DNA from: Bryobacterales bacterium
Lineage (GTDB): Bacteria > Acidobacteriota > Terriglobia > Bryobacterales > Bryobacteraceae
Reading direction: 5' to 3'
Assembly: GCA_003132865.1 (NCBI GenBank)
Contig: PKYZ01000130.1
Coordinates: forward strand, 220 to 16,205
DNA: 15,986 nt
The first letter of the stretch is position 1; each line of letters begins with the position of its first letter. Shown here piece after piece: positions 1 to 7,252 of the stretch. The position numbers and the translations under genes were made by a program. The notes below the pieces were generated by a model. The model was given only the letters and a program-made list of their open reading frames with translations. It was not told where the DNA came from and searched no databases.

Positions 1-406
1 GCCCGTTGAATGGGTCACCCAGAATGCCGTCGGGGCCTCCCTGCACGTCGATGGTCTTGATGGTCGCCAGCGTTTTGGTATCCCACATCACTACCGGTTT
101 GCTGCTCCCGAAACCGTGATGCGACTTGGGATCCACAGCCACGCCCCGCGCGTTGGCATTCGGGATCTCGCCCACGGACGCCAGCGAATCCAGATCGAAG
201 ACCGTGATCCGGGCGCCGGTGGCGCCAGGGCGCGGGATGTACAACCGCCGCCCGTCGACGTCCGCGTAGACATAGTCGAAACCACCCGCGCCGCCAACTT
301 TAACCGTCTTTACGACCTTGTACGGACCTTCCGCCGGGGCCTGTTGTGCGAATCCGGCGAAAGCAATTACCGCCGCGCCTGCCACTGCCAAGTAACGTCG
401 TTTCAT
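1..406 (-). CDS. Secreted YVTN-type beta-propeller protein, 5' part only (gene runs off the left edge)
   Basis: About 135 residues are visible and no stop is reached before the window edge. The start ATG (406 to 404) has a good ribosome binding site, GGAGG, about nine bases upstream. The N-terminus is a signal peptide (MKRRYLAVAGAAVIAFAGFA), so the product is probably periplasmic or extracellular. What follows reads like beta-propeller blades of the YVTN/Lactonase-7-bladed type: a DYVYADVDGRRLYIPR stretch, then ITVFDLDSL followed by GVAVDPKSHHG, then VVMWDTKTLATIKTIDV. In this family such blades form repeat scaffolds, and a molecular function cannot be assigned. It lies 39 bases downstream of alr on the same strand and could be the last gene of that transcript, although its own strong ribosome binding site would also suit independent expression. 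The family call is reasonably secure; the role is unknown. Confidence 0.75.
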   Translation of the reverse strand, partial: MKRRYLAVAGAAVIAFAGFAQQAPAEGPYKVVKTVKVGGAGGFDYVYADVDGRRLYIPRPGATGARITVFDLDSLASVGEIPNANARGVAVDPKSHHGFGSSKPVVMWDTKTLATIKTIDVQGGPDGILGDPFNG

Positions 407-445
407 CTTGATTGTTCCTCCAGCCTTCTCGAACGTTATCACATC

Positions 446-1576
446 TCAAACATACACCCGCCGCACACGCGCACTGATGCTCGACAAAATATTGTATGAA
501 ATCGTACCCGCCATCCGCGCGATCTGCTGCGCGTCGAGCCGCGCGTCGCCCTCGGTTCCCAGCAGCGTCACGTCGTCGCCGGGCTTCAATTCCGGTGTGC
601 GGCTCACGTCGATGGTGGTCAGATCCATCGAGATGGTGCCCACAATCGGCGCGATCTGCCCCGCCGCGATCACCTTGCCGCGATTCGAGAGCCGGTGGAA
701 CACGCCGTCCGCATAGCCCGCGCCCAGGATTGCGATGCGCATCGCGGCCGGCGCGCGGAACGTACCGCCATAGCCCACCAGCGTGCCCTCGGGAATTTCT
801 TTGATGGTCAGAATCTTGGCCTTCCAGGTGAGCGCCGGCTGCACGTCCAGAATCTGCCCCGGCCCTGCGCCGCGCGGCGGCGAGACATAACCGTACAGAG
901 CGTGCCCCGCCCGCACCATGTTGTGCCATGCATCTCGGCGCGCGTAGCCGATCGCATTGGTGCTGGATGTGTGGACGCAATCGACGCCGATGCCGGCCTC
1001 CCGCAGGGACGCCAGACACGCGTGGAACCGGGCCAACTGCTGGTCCGTTTGTGGCGAAGTGAAATCCGCCGCCGAGGCGAAATGCGTCATCAGGCCTTCG
1101 ATGCGCGCATGCCGCAACGCACGTAAAGCCGCCACGATTTCCGCCGGCTGCGCGCGCGTGCCCAGCCTTCCCATGCCGCTGTCGATCTTCAGATGAAAGG
1201 GGAGCGGCCGCCCCGCGCGCCCGGCCATGCGATCCAGCTCCGCGATGTCGTCGAGGGAATGCGCGGTGGGCGTGAGATCGTACTCCACCACCGCTCCCCT
1301 CTCCTGTGGCAGAAATCCGGCCATCACCAGAATGCGCGCCGAAATCCCCGCCGCGCGCAGCGCCACGCCTTCGTCCACCGAGCTGACCGCCAGCCATTTC
1401 GCACCCTCGCGGATCAGGGTGCGCGAAACCGCCAGCGCGCCGTGCCCGTAAGCGTCGGCCTTCACCACCGCCATCACCTCGACGCCCGGGCCCACGGCCG
1501 CGCGGACATTGCGGTAGTTGCGTGCGATTTGATCCAGCGAGACCAGCACGTAGGAGCGATAGGGCGGCGGCATCAT
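446..1576 (-). CDS. alr: Alanine racemase
   Basis: A 376-residue protein of normal length for the family. Alr interconverts L- and D-alanine in the cytoplasm using pyridoxal phosphate (PLP), supplying D-alanine for peptidoglycan. The PLP-binding lysine lies in VKADAYGHG (residues 38-46, Lys39) at the start of the TIM-barrel domain. The second catalytic residue is probably Tyr269 in VGYGGTF, near the start of the C-terminal beta domain. GAGYADGV (residues 285-292) and SMD (316-318) are further family signatures, and the end TISYNILSSISARVRR is typical. The start ATG overlaps the stop of the upstream glycosyltransferase by four bases (ATGA), which indicates translational coupling and decides the start. 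Its place at the end of a glycosyltransferase operon is less usual than a cell-wall cluster. Nothing catalytic appears to be missing. Confidence 0.95.
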   Translation of the reverse strand: MMPPPYRSYVLVSLDQIARNYRNVRAAVGPGVEVMAVVKADAYGHGALAVSRTLIREGAKWLAVSSVDEGVALRAAGISARILVMAGFLPQERGAVVEYDLTPTAHSLDDIAELDRMAGRAGRPLPFHLKIDSGMGRLGTRAQPAEIVAALRALRHARIEGLMTHFASAADFTSPQTDQQLARFHACLASLREAGIGVDCVHTSSTNAIGYARRDAWHNMVRAGHALYGYVSPPRGAGPGQILDVQPALTWKAKILTIKEIPEGTLVGYGGTFRAPAAMRIAILGAGYADGVFHRLSNRGKVIAAGQIAPIVGTISMDLTTIDVSRTPELKPGDDVTLLGTEGDARLDAQQIARMAGTISYNILSSISARVRRVYV

Positions 1577-2652
1577 TTCATTATCGACTGGAGCAGATTT
1601 TCGTAAGCCGTGGCCACCGCATCCCAGCAGTAGTGCCGCTCGACGCGTTCGCGCGCGCGCCGGCGCAGCGCTTCACGGTCCGCTTCGCTCATCGCCAACG
1701 TCTGTTCGAGTGTCGCCGCCAGATCGTCCCCGAACGGAATGCCGGCATCGCCCGCGACCTCGGCATTCTCGGCGGTGTTGCGGTAGAGCACCAGCGCGCC
1801 GCGTCCCATGGCCTCGATCAATGCGGGATGCGTGCCGCCCACTTCCGTCGCGTGAATGTAAGCGAAGCAGTGCGCGTCCAGCTCATGGTATCCCTGCCCA
1901 TAAATCGCGCCAGGAATCACGATGCGTGGATCCCGCGTGTCGCGCACCTGCCGGATGTAATCGCGCGCGTAGGGCGCATCGCCGATCAGCGCCAGCTTCA
2001 TATCCGTGCGCACGCGTTCGAATGCCTGCCGCACCTCCAGCGCGTGGTTCTCCGGCTCCATGCGGCTCACATACAGGAAGTAGCGCCCCGGTTCCAGACC
2101 CAATTCCGCCAGCGCCGCCGTGGATTCCACCTTGCCGGTCTCCGCGCCATACGGAATGAACGTAGTGCGCTTGCCGTAGCGCTGCCTGTAATAGTCTTGG
2201 ATGGCGCGCGCATCGGTCACCACCTCGTTCGGAAGAAACGTGGCCAGCCATTCCGAAACCAGATACCAGGCTTTGGCCGCGCGGTTCCATTTCTTGCGCT
2301 TGCGCTCCAGGCCATCCACGTTCAGCGCCACAGGCATTCCGAACAGCCGCGGAACCGCCGTGAAGATGGCGTTGGCGCCATTGCAATAAAGCGCCACATC
2401 CACGCGGTGCGCGAGCAGGTGCAGCGTGGAGACGAACGTGTGCGCGATGGTATCGAAGTATTTGTGGCGAATAGTGGAGAGATACCGCAGCCGAACGCCA
2501 CCATAAGTAGAGTGTGGCTCTGCCCCACTGCGGCAGTACACCGTGACATCATGTCCGCGCGCAGCCAACCTTACGGAAAGCTCTTCGGCGAAAGTTTCGA
2601 ATCCGCCGTAGTTGGCGGGAATGCCGCGCGTACCCAGGATGGCAATGCGCAT
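1573..2652 (-). CDS. GT4-type glycosyltransferase with N-terminal DUF1972 domain (rhamnosyltransferase-like)
   Basis: A 359-residue protein. The opening MRIAILGTRGIPANYGGFET and the following FAEELSVRLAARGHDVTVYCR are the hallmark of the DUF1972 N-terminal Rossmann domain, which is found in glycosyltransferases of polysaccharide gene clusters and is often annotated as rhamnosyltransferase. The C-terminal GT-B half carries YFLYVSRMEPENH (191-203), ALIGDAPYA (221-229) and the donor-binding stretch GGTHPALIEAMGRG (272-285). No signal peptide or membrane segment is evident, so it probably acts at the cytoplasmic face, adding a sugar to a lipid-linked glycan. The donor and acceptor cannot be read from sequence. 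It starts 9 bases after the stop of the preceding GT2 gene, and its stop overlaps the alr start by four bases, which places it firmly in the operon. Confidence 0.88.
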   Translation of the reverse strand: MRIAILGTRGIPANYGGFETFAEELSVRLAARGHDVTVYCRSGAEPHSTYGGVRLRYLSTIRHKYFDTIAHTFVSTLHLLAHRVDVALYCNGANAIFTAVPRLFGMPVALNVDGLERKRKKWNRAAKAWYLVSEWLATFLPNEVVTDARAIQDYYRQRYGKRTTFIPYGAETGKVESTAALAELGLEPGRYFLYVSRMEPENHALEVRQAFERVRTDMKLALIGDAPYARDYIRQVRDTRDPRIVIPGAIYGQGYHELDAHCFAYIHATEVGGTHPALIEAMGRGALVLYRNTAENAEVAGDAGIPFGDDLAATLEQTLAMSEADREALRRRARERVERHYCWDAVATAYENLLQSIMK

Positions 2653-2661
2653 CGCGCGCGT

Positions 2662-3711
2662 TTACGTCTTGGCCGCTTGCGAGCGCGACACCAGCCGCGG
2701 CGCTTTTTTGGGAGCCTTCACGCTCACCGGGGAGTATTTGAACCAACTGGCGATGTAGGCATGATCCACGCGGCGCCTGCTCTGGATCTCCGCGCGCTTG
2801 GCCATCACCCGCCGCCAGTTCCGCGCCAGGAACCAGAACGCTTTCAGGGACGAATGCTCCCACATCAGGCAGCACATCACCACCGTGATGTCCCGGATCG
2901 TGATCGAGAACAGGTTTCGCCGGTACAGGTCCGGCGAGATGTTCTTGATCCGCATCAGGAACCGGTTCTTCACCGAGTGCATGTTGATCTCGGGCGGCAG
3001 CGCGCCGCGATTTCCCGGCAGCACCTTGCGCACGTGATAGCCGCGCGCGTAAGGCACGTAGATGCATTTCCAGCCCAGCAACTGCGCCCGCCAGGCCACA
3101 TCGGCGTCTTCCCGGTAAACGAAGAAATCGGAGTCGAAGAACTCTCCGTCGAGCGAGATGTCGTCAATCATCTCGCGGCGGTAAAGGGCCGCCGCGGCGG
3201 TGGCGCCGAACACAAACTCATATTGCAGATAGTGGCCGTTGTCGACTTCCTGGCTGCCGCGATCGAGATGCCGCAGCATGGGGTTGAAGTAGATGCCGGT
3301 GGAGTCCACCACCGGCTTGGCGGGTATCTCGAAGTGGGCGGACATAGTCAGCAGCTTGCCGCAGACCGTGCCAATGTTCGGATCGAAGTTGCCCGCTTCC
3401 ACCAGCGAGTGAACGAAATTCGGCAACAGCAGCACGTCCGGGTTCAGGGTCAGCACCCAGTGGCCGCTGGCCAGCCCGATGGCCTGGTTCTGCGCGGCGG
3501 CGAAGCCGGCGTTTTCCTCGTTGTAGATGATCTGGCAGCGGTCTTCGAACTGTTCCAGGATGTCGATGGTGCCATCGGTCGAGGCGTTGTCGATGACGAT
3601 GACTTCCTTAGTCGGGTACCGCTGTTCGAGCACCGATTCCAGGCATCTCTTGATAAAACGGCCGCTATTATAAGTTACGATCGTGACGGATACGAAGTCG
3701 TTATGGGACAT
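2662..3711 (-). CDS. Glycosyltransferase family 2 protein
   Basis: A 349-residue GT-A fold enzyme. The first strand is VSVTIVTYNSG (7-17). Nucleotide-sugar binding is marked by VIDNASTDG (39-47), with Asp41 as the likely uracil/ribose contact. LTLNPDVLL (88-96) supplies the DXD-equivalent metal site, and YREDADVAWRA (199-209) is the usual ED acceptor/base motif. Such proteins, related to rhamnosyltransferases of the WbbL/RfbF type, transfer a sugar to a growing lipid-linked chain on the cytoplasmic side; the specific sugar is not predictable. The C-terminal 100 residues are basic and partly hydrophobic (ITVVMCCLMWEHSSL), which suggests peripheral membrane contact. An AGG lies about 11 bases before the ATG. 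The preceding gene is separated by 76 bases with no convincing terminator, so co-transcription is likely. Confidence 0.9.
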   Translation of the reverse strand: MSHNDFVSVTIVTYNSGRFIKRCLESVLEQRYPTKEVIVIDNASTDGTIDILEQFEDRCQIIYNEENAGFAAAQNQAIGLASGHWVLTLNPDVLLLPNFVHSLVEAGNFDPNIGTVCGKLLTMSAHFEIPAKPVVDSTGIYFNPMLRHLDRGSQEVDNGHYLQYEFVFGATAAAALYRREMIDDISLDGEFFDSDFFVYREDADVAWRAQLLGWKCIYVPYARGYHVRKVLPGNRGALPPEINMHSVKNRFLMRIKNISPDLYRRNLFSITIRDITVVMCCLMWEHSSLKAFWFLARNWRRVMAKRAEIQSRRRVDHAYIASWFKYSPVSVKAPKKAPRLVSRSQAAKT

Positions 3712-3787
3712 GAACTCGAACCTGAATTAGCGCGAACCACTGGTACATCCGTTCACCCCAGACCGCGGGAAAAGACAAAAACACTGC

Positions 3788-4699
3788 TCACCCGGCTGGC
3801 CGTATGAATCTTCTGCCGGCCAGCGCCATCACTTTGCCGTATACTCTGATGGGCGTCAGGCTTCGAAATGCCGCCATTTCCAGAAGCATCCTGGGTATGG
3901 AGCCGAGGAAAACAGCCGCACAAACCATTCTAGCCGTACTGGAACGATAATGTTTGACTGCAAACCCTAGTAAACTACAATACCAATAAAGTTGCCGGTT
4001 CTCCAGCGAAATCTTTGCGAGGGAATGCCCGCCCGTATGTTTAGCTACAGCGTCTGGGGTGTAGCACATCCGGTAGCCTCTTTGTCTGGCTCTCCAGCAG
4101 AAATCCACATCTTCGAACCAAAGCGGGTAGAATCGCTCGTCAAATCCGTTCAGTTCCTGCCACACGTCGCGGCGGATCATCAGGAAGGCGCCCGCCGGCT
4201 GTTCCACGTCACTGGGCGTAGAGAAGTCAAAACCTAAGCAACGGTAGTGCCAATTGACCGGGTTACCCGGCCACATTCGATTCAGGAGCAAGGCTTCACA
4301 GATCAGGGCGGCCGGAGAGGGCAGGCTGCGCACGGCAAATCCGGTCTGCGGGCGTCCGGCGTCGTCCACCAGTTTGCCGCCCGAGCCTGCCACCCCCGGG
4401 CGGCGGCAGCACTCCACCAGCGCATCGAGCGAAGTCTCCAGTCGCGCGTCGGGATTCAATAACAACACGAATGGCGTGTCCAGCGCCCCTATGCCCTGGT
4501 TCACCGCGGCGGCAAATCCGCGGTTTTCCGGATTTGTGATAAGCCGTACACCGCGCCGAGTCACCTCCTGGCAGGTCCGGTCCGTTGAGGCGTTATCCAC
4601 CACTACGATCTCGGCGCCGGTGGGCTGCGCTCGATCCAGGCACGCCCCGATCTCCGCCTCCGATTCGTATGTCACAACCACAATACCAGCCTCACCCAT
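3788..4699 (-). CDS. Glycosyltransferase family 2 protein
   Basis: A 303-residue protein of the same GT2 type as its two neighbours. Motifs are IVVVTYESE (6-14), VVDNASTDR (33-41), NRGFAAAVNQGI (59-70), LLLNPDARL (79-87, DXD-equivalent), WFEDVDFCWRA (194-204, catalytic ED) and HTGGHS (221-226). The C-terminus has a short hydrophobic run near 256-272 and ends in a basic tail. It most likely adds a sugar during assembly of a surface polysaccharide; donor and acceptor are unknown. It begins 13 bases after the stop of the upstream GT2 gene, so both are probably on one transcript. Codon-level GC falls somewhat in its last third (about 3900-4120 is visibly more AT-rich than the surroundings), which may indicate a different origin or relaxed selection there. 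Confidence 0.9.
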   Translation of the reverse strand: MGEAGIVVVTYESEAEIGACLDRAQPTGAEIVVVDNASTDRTCQEVTRRGVRLITNPENRGFAAAVNQGIGALDTPFVLLLNPDARLETSLDALVECCRRPGVAGSGGKLVDDAGRPQTGFAVRSLPSPAALICEALLLNRMWPGNPVNWHYRCLGFDFSTPSDVEQPAGAFLMIRRDVWQELNGFDERFYPLWFEDVDFCWRARQRGYRMCYTPDAVAKHTGGHSLAKISLENRQLYWYCSLLGFAVKHYRSSTARMVCAAVFLGSIPRMLLEMAAFRSLTPIRVYGKVMALAGRRFIRPAG

Positions 4700-4712
4700 G
4701 TGTCACTATGCC

Positions 4713-5708
4713 TCACTTTGCCCCACCGGCGGTGAGTAGGAGATACAGCGTCCAGTACAAATCCCGCCCGGATTCCCGCTGCACGCGGCGAATTTCCTGT
4801 TCGCCTTCGGCCAGGATTCGGGCGAGCATAGGGCCGGTTCCAGCGCCATCGCGGAATTCGGCGAACCGGCGGAGGCCCTCCACCTTGCCGCGCAGCCACG
4901 CCCAACCCGTACCGTGACCGAGAGCCACTAGTCCCCACAATCCCTGCGCCACCGCGATGGGCCACGCGCAGCGCAGCAGCATGCGCCCCGGATAATGCTT
5001 GGCGATGAGGAACACCTGATTCCGCGCGGTGCGCCGCGTGGTTTCGGGATGCCAGCGTCCCAAAGTGGCGCTGCCTTCGTGCCAGGCGACGGCATCCGGC
5101 ACGTACCGCCCCGCGCACCCCGCCAGCGCGCAACGCAGTCCGAAGTCCACATCTTCCAGATACGATTCGAAGCGCTCATCCAGCAGCCCGACTTTGTCGA
5201 ACAATCCGGCGCGAAACAGCGCCGCCGTAAACGGCGCGGACCGGATCTCGCGGGCTTCCTGAAACAGCGGCCCGTCGGGGCAGGCGTGCCCCACACGCCA
5301 CGCAGTACCGCCGCGGCAAAGCGCGTCGAAGGTCGCATCGATACGGCTGCGATCGGCCGCCTGCAGGATTCGGCCGGTCGCAAACCAAGCTCCCAGTTCC
5401 AGCCCAACCAACAGTTTCTCCAGCCAGTCCGGCGCCAGTTCCACATCGTTGTTGACGATGGCCACCAGCGGCGTGCGGCTCTCGCGAATACCCCGGTTTA
5501 CGGCTCGCGCAAAGCCGCCATGCACGCCCATGCGAATGGCTCTGGCGCCCATACATTCGGCGAGGTCCGCCGATCCATCCTGGGAACCATCATCCACCAC
5601 CAGCACTTCCGCGGCCGCCTGCGTCTGCGCGCGGAGACCGCACAGCAAACGCTCCAGCAGCTCGCGCCGGTTCCACACCGGCACGATCGCGGTCACATCG
5701 CCGCTCAT
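4713..5708 (-). CDS. Glycosyltransferase family 2 protein
   Basis: A 331-residue GT2 enzyme. The open frame extends upstream to 5933, but that part overlaps the preceding gene and has no family similarity. The ATG at 5708 gives MSGDVTAIVPVWNR, the expected first strand, and overlaps the upstream stop as ATGA (5705-5708), so it is the chosen start. Motifs are VLVVDDGSQDGS (35-46), HGGFARAVNRGI (63-74), VNNDVEL (85-91, DXD-like metal site), YLEDVDFGLRC (183-193) and WHEGSAT (209-215). Relatives of this type transfer sugars in O-antigen or exopolysaccharide assembly. A moderately hydrophobic stretch (about 247-271) may help membrane association. Translational coupling to the polyprenyl-phosphate-mannose-synthase-like gene suggests the two act in the same pathway. 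Substrate specificity cannot be inferred. Confidence 0.9.
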   Translation of the reverse strand: MSGDVTAIVPVWNRRELLERLLCGLRAQTQAAAEVLVVDDGSQDGSADLAECMGARAIRMGVHGGFARAVNRGIRESRTPLVAIVNNDVELAPDWLEKLLVGLELGAWFATGRILQAADRSRIDATFDALCRGGTAWRVGHACPDGPLFQEAREIRSAPFTAALFRAGLFDKVGLLDERFESYLEDVDFGLRCALAGCAGRYVPDAVAWHEGSATLGRWHPETTRRTARNQVFLIAKHYPGRMLLRCAWPIAVAQGLWGLVALGHGTGWAWLRGKVEGLRRFAEFRDGAGTGPMLARILAEGEQEIRRVQRESGRDLYWTLYLLLTAGGAK

Positions 5709-6388
5709 GTCTTGCGCCGTGGGAGCCGCTTCTTGACCAGAAACAGCAGGTTGTGAAGGCCGTCCCTCCAGGGATTCAGTTTCTTCTCGCCGATCCGCGA
5801 AGTGTACATGATGGAGATTTCGCCGAAACGCACGCGCGGGTTCTTCAACGCTTCGATCTTGATCTCCTCCGAGAACGCCATGCTGTCCGATTCCAGTTGC
5901 ATGTCCTTGAGGATGGATCGCCGGAACACCCACATGCCGGATTGCGAGTCGCGCACCCAGCGGAAGTATAAGATGGACATGGCGAGCGAAAGCATCAGGT
6001 TGCCGAAATGGTGCTTGAGGCTCATGGCGTGCCGGTCGCGGACGGGAAAGCGCGAAGCATTCAGGAAGTCGACCTCGTGGTGCCGGAATGCCTCCAATAG
6101 ATAAGAGATAGCGTCCGCCGGGTAGCTGTGGTCGCCATCCAGCGTCACGATGAGATCGCCGGTAGCGTCGGCAAACCCGCGTTTGTAACTGCGGCCATAG
6201 CCGCGCACATCCTCGCGGATCACTTGCGCGCCCAGCGACGCCGCTACATGCGAAGTACGATCCGTGGAGGCGTTATCCACCACGATGACCTGGTCGACAA
6301 AATCCGGCATGCTGCGCAGCACGCGCTCGATGCCCTGCTCCTCATTCAGGCAAGGGATGATGACCGTGATCGTGTCGCCTTTATACAT
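5705..6388 (-). CDS. GT2 glycosyltransferase similar to dolichyl/polyprenyl-phosphate mannose synthase
   Basis: A GT2 enzyme of the DPM1-like group, 227 residues from this start. The motifs, numbered from the longer 240-residue frame, are TVIIPCLNEE (21-30), VIVVDNASTD (47-56), VRGYGRSYKRG (74-84), VTLDGDHSYP (94-103, the metal-binding DXD), DSQSGMWVFRR (160-170) and SEEIKIEA (186-193), with MYTSRIGEKKLNPWRDG near the end. DPM-like enzymes move a sugar from a nucleotide to a polyprenyl phosphate at the inner membrane. There is no C-terminal membrane domain here, as in the soluble DPM subclass. The ATG at 6388 places the first strand six residues from the start, as is normal. An in-frame ATG at 6427 would add 13 residues; neither has a clear ribosome binding site. 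It is the first gene of the leftward operon and overlaps the next gene by four bases. Confidence 0.85.
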   Translation of the reverse strand: MYKGDTITVIIPCLNEEQGIERVLRSMPDFVDQVIVVDNASTDRTSHVAASLGAQVIREDVRGYGRSYKRGFADATGDLIVTLDGDHSYPADAISYLLEAFRHHEVDFLNASRFPVRDRHAMSLKHHFGNLMLSLAMSILYFRWVRDSQSGMWVFRRSILKDMQLESDSMAFSEEIKIEALKNPRVRFGEISIMYTSRIGEKKLNPWRDGLHNLLFLVKKRLPRRKT

Positions 6389-6816
6389 AGGCACGTGCGC
6401 GAGAACCCTCAGGATAGCATCGCCCATCTAGCGCGCGAAGCGATAGCCGGCCGCCATTGGTGTGCCTTCGAGAGAGAGTTCACGTATCATGAGCAATTGT
6501 ATGCGGGCTTCGAGCTAAACAGCGCGTGGCTTCCCTGCTGGCGATTGCCGTCTTCGCCGCTCCTCTTCGCCGGCGAGATAGCTGCCGCCCGCGCGCGACC
6601 TCCGGCGGCGTTGTGCGGAGATCTGCCATCGAGCAGGCGCGGTATTATTGGCTTCTGCTACAAGGGAGTCATCCGGCGCGGCGCAGTTGGGTGTATAATA
6701 ACTTCAAACGGCCCGAACAGAGGCTGTTGGGTGTATACTAATTCTTAGCCAAAAAGGCAAAATCGAAATTCCGGTCTAAATTAGGGGTGGACCGCATTAA
6801 GGACAGGGGGCTTTAA
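6389..6816. other. 428-base intergenic region between divergent transcription units
   Basis: This region separates the leftward glycosyltransferase operon from the rightward secreted-protein gene, so it should carry both promoters. Its left half is GC-rich and holds no gene I can support. It includes a 10-base perfect palindrome (6567-6576, TCGCCGGCGA) and a weak leftward -10 candidate (TACAAT on the minus strand, 6501 to 6496) without a recognisable -35. The right 130 bases are much richer in A and T and contain the direct repeat annotated separately. A small GCC-AAAAA-GGC inverted repeat (6748-6758) lies in the presumed leader of the rightward gene. No tRNA or known riboswitch fold was recognised. 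Confidence 0.5.
6686..6741 (+). promoter_or_regulatory. Two -10-like boxes within a 16-base direct repeat, 40 bases apart
   Basis: GTTGGGTGTATAATAA at 6686-6701 recurs as GTTGGGTGTATACTAA at 6726-6741, 15 of 16 bases identical and exactly 40 bases apart. The first contains a perfect -10 hexamer, TATAAT (6694-6699); the second contains TATACT (6734-6739). No good -35 hexamer stands 16-18 bases upstream of either, so a promoter reading rests on the -10 boxes, the AT-rich setting and the position 78-123 bases upstream of the secreted-protein ATG. The alternative is a repeated regulator-binding site. Confidence 0.4.
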
Positions 6817-7071
6817 ATGAAGCGTGTACTGATTGCCGTGCTGGTGTTCTGTGCGGCGGCTCCGTTGGCGATGGGTGCGGCCAATGTTATTAACACTAGC
6901 CGAAGCAACGTGAAGAGCAACCTTATCTCCAACGGTACGTCCTGCACCACTATTGGAATTAGCCTCGATGCAAACCTCAACGTGACCGGTAGTACAAGCA
7001 CCACCGCTCCTTGTAGCATCCCACAGGGCGTATACCCCTTCAATCCCCCTAGTTTGCCCAGCTCTCCGTAA
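6817..7071 (+). CDS. N-terminal reading frame of a frameshifted secreted protein (84 residues, signal peptide)
   Basis: The ATG at 6817 is preceded by an AGGGGG ribosome binding site and opens a clear signal peptide (MKRVLIAVLVFCAAAPLAMG). The mature part is rich in Asn, Ser and Thr and has two Cys (NGTSC and TAPC), compatible with an extracytoplasmic location. The frame stops at 7069-7071. The next frame continues at once with FAQLSVTSVVPQFVDGGG, typical of the mature start of secreted acidobacterial proteins, and has no start codon of its own. I therefore read this ORF as the N-terminal part of the broken gene at 6817-8509 rather than a separate peptide. If the frameshift is real, a secreted peptide of about 64 residues would be made. 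Confidence 0.5.
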   Translation: MKRVLIAVLVFCAAAPLAMGAANVINTSRSNVKSNLISNGTSCTTIGISLDANLNVTGSTSTTAPCSIPQGVYPFNPPSLPSSP

Positions 7072-7252
7072 CGTCAGTCGTTCCGCAGTTCGTGGACGGA
7101 GGGGGCTGGCAGACGACGCTCGTACTGGCCAATACGACCGCGAGTGCGGCCACGGCCAGCCTGACTTTCTATAAGGAAACCGGTGCAGGCGGTGGCGCCA
7201 CCGAGCCCTGGACTCCAACCTTCCTTGAGGGGAGTTCCACGCAAAACTGAGC

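Noticed and set aside
3760..3800. T-rich stretch on the minus strand after the GT2 gene at 3788-4699 as a terminator
   Set aside because: A TTTTTG run follows the stop, but the preceding CGG-CCAG-CCG stem has only three pairs, and the next gene continues the same pathway, so read-through is more likely.
1522..3807. A 761-codon plus-strand open frame opposite alr and two glycosyltransferase genes
   Set aside because: It is rich in His, Arg, Gln and Ala with no family motif and no ribosome binding site, and it lies antisense to three genes with clear catalytic motifs. Long antisense frames are expected at this GC content.
5709..5933. An extended N-terminus (75 extra codons) for the GT2 gene at 4713-5708
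   Set aside because: The extension is antisense-like in composition, overlaps the coding part of the upstream gene in another frame, and the ATGA overlap with the expected MSGDVTAIVPVWN start explains the junction better.
7050..7072. Programmed -1 ribosomal frameshifting in the secreted-protein gene
   Set aside because: Both switches are in the -1 direction, but neither site has a canonical X XXY YYZ slippery heptamer or a convincing downstream structure, and two independent programmed sites 190 bases apart would be unusual. Missing bases are simpler.
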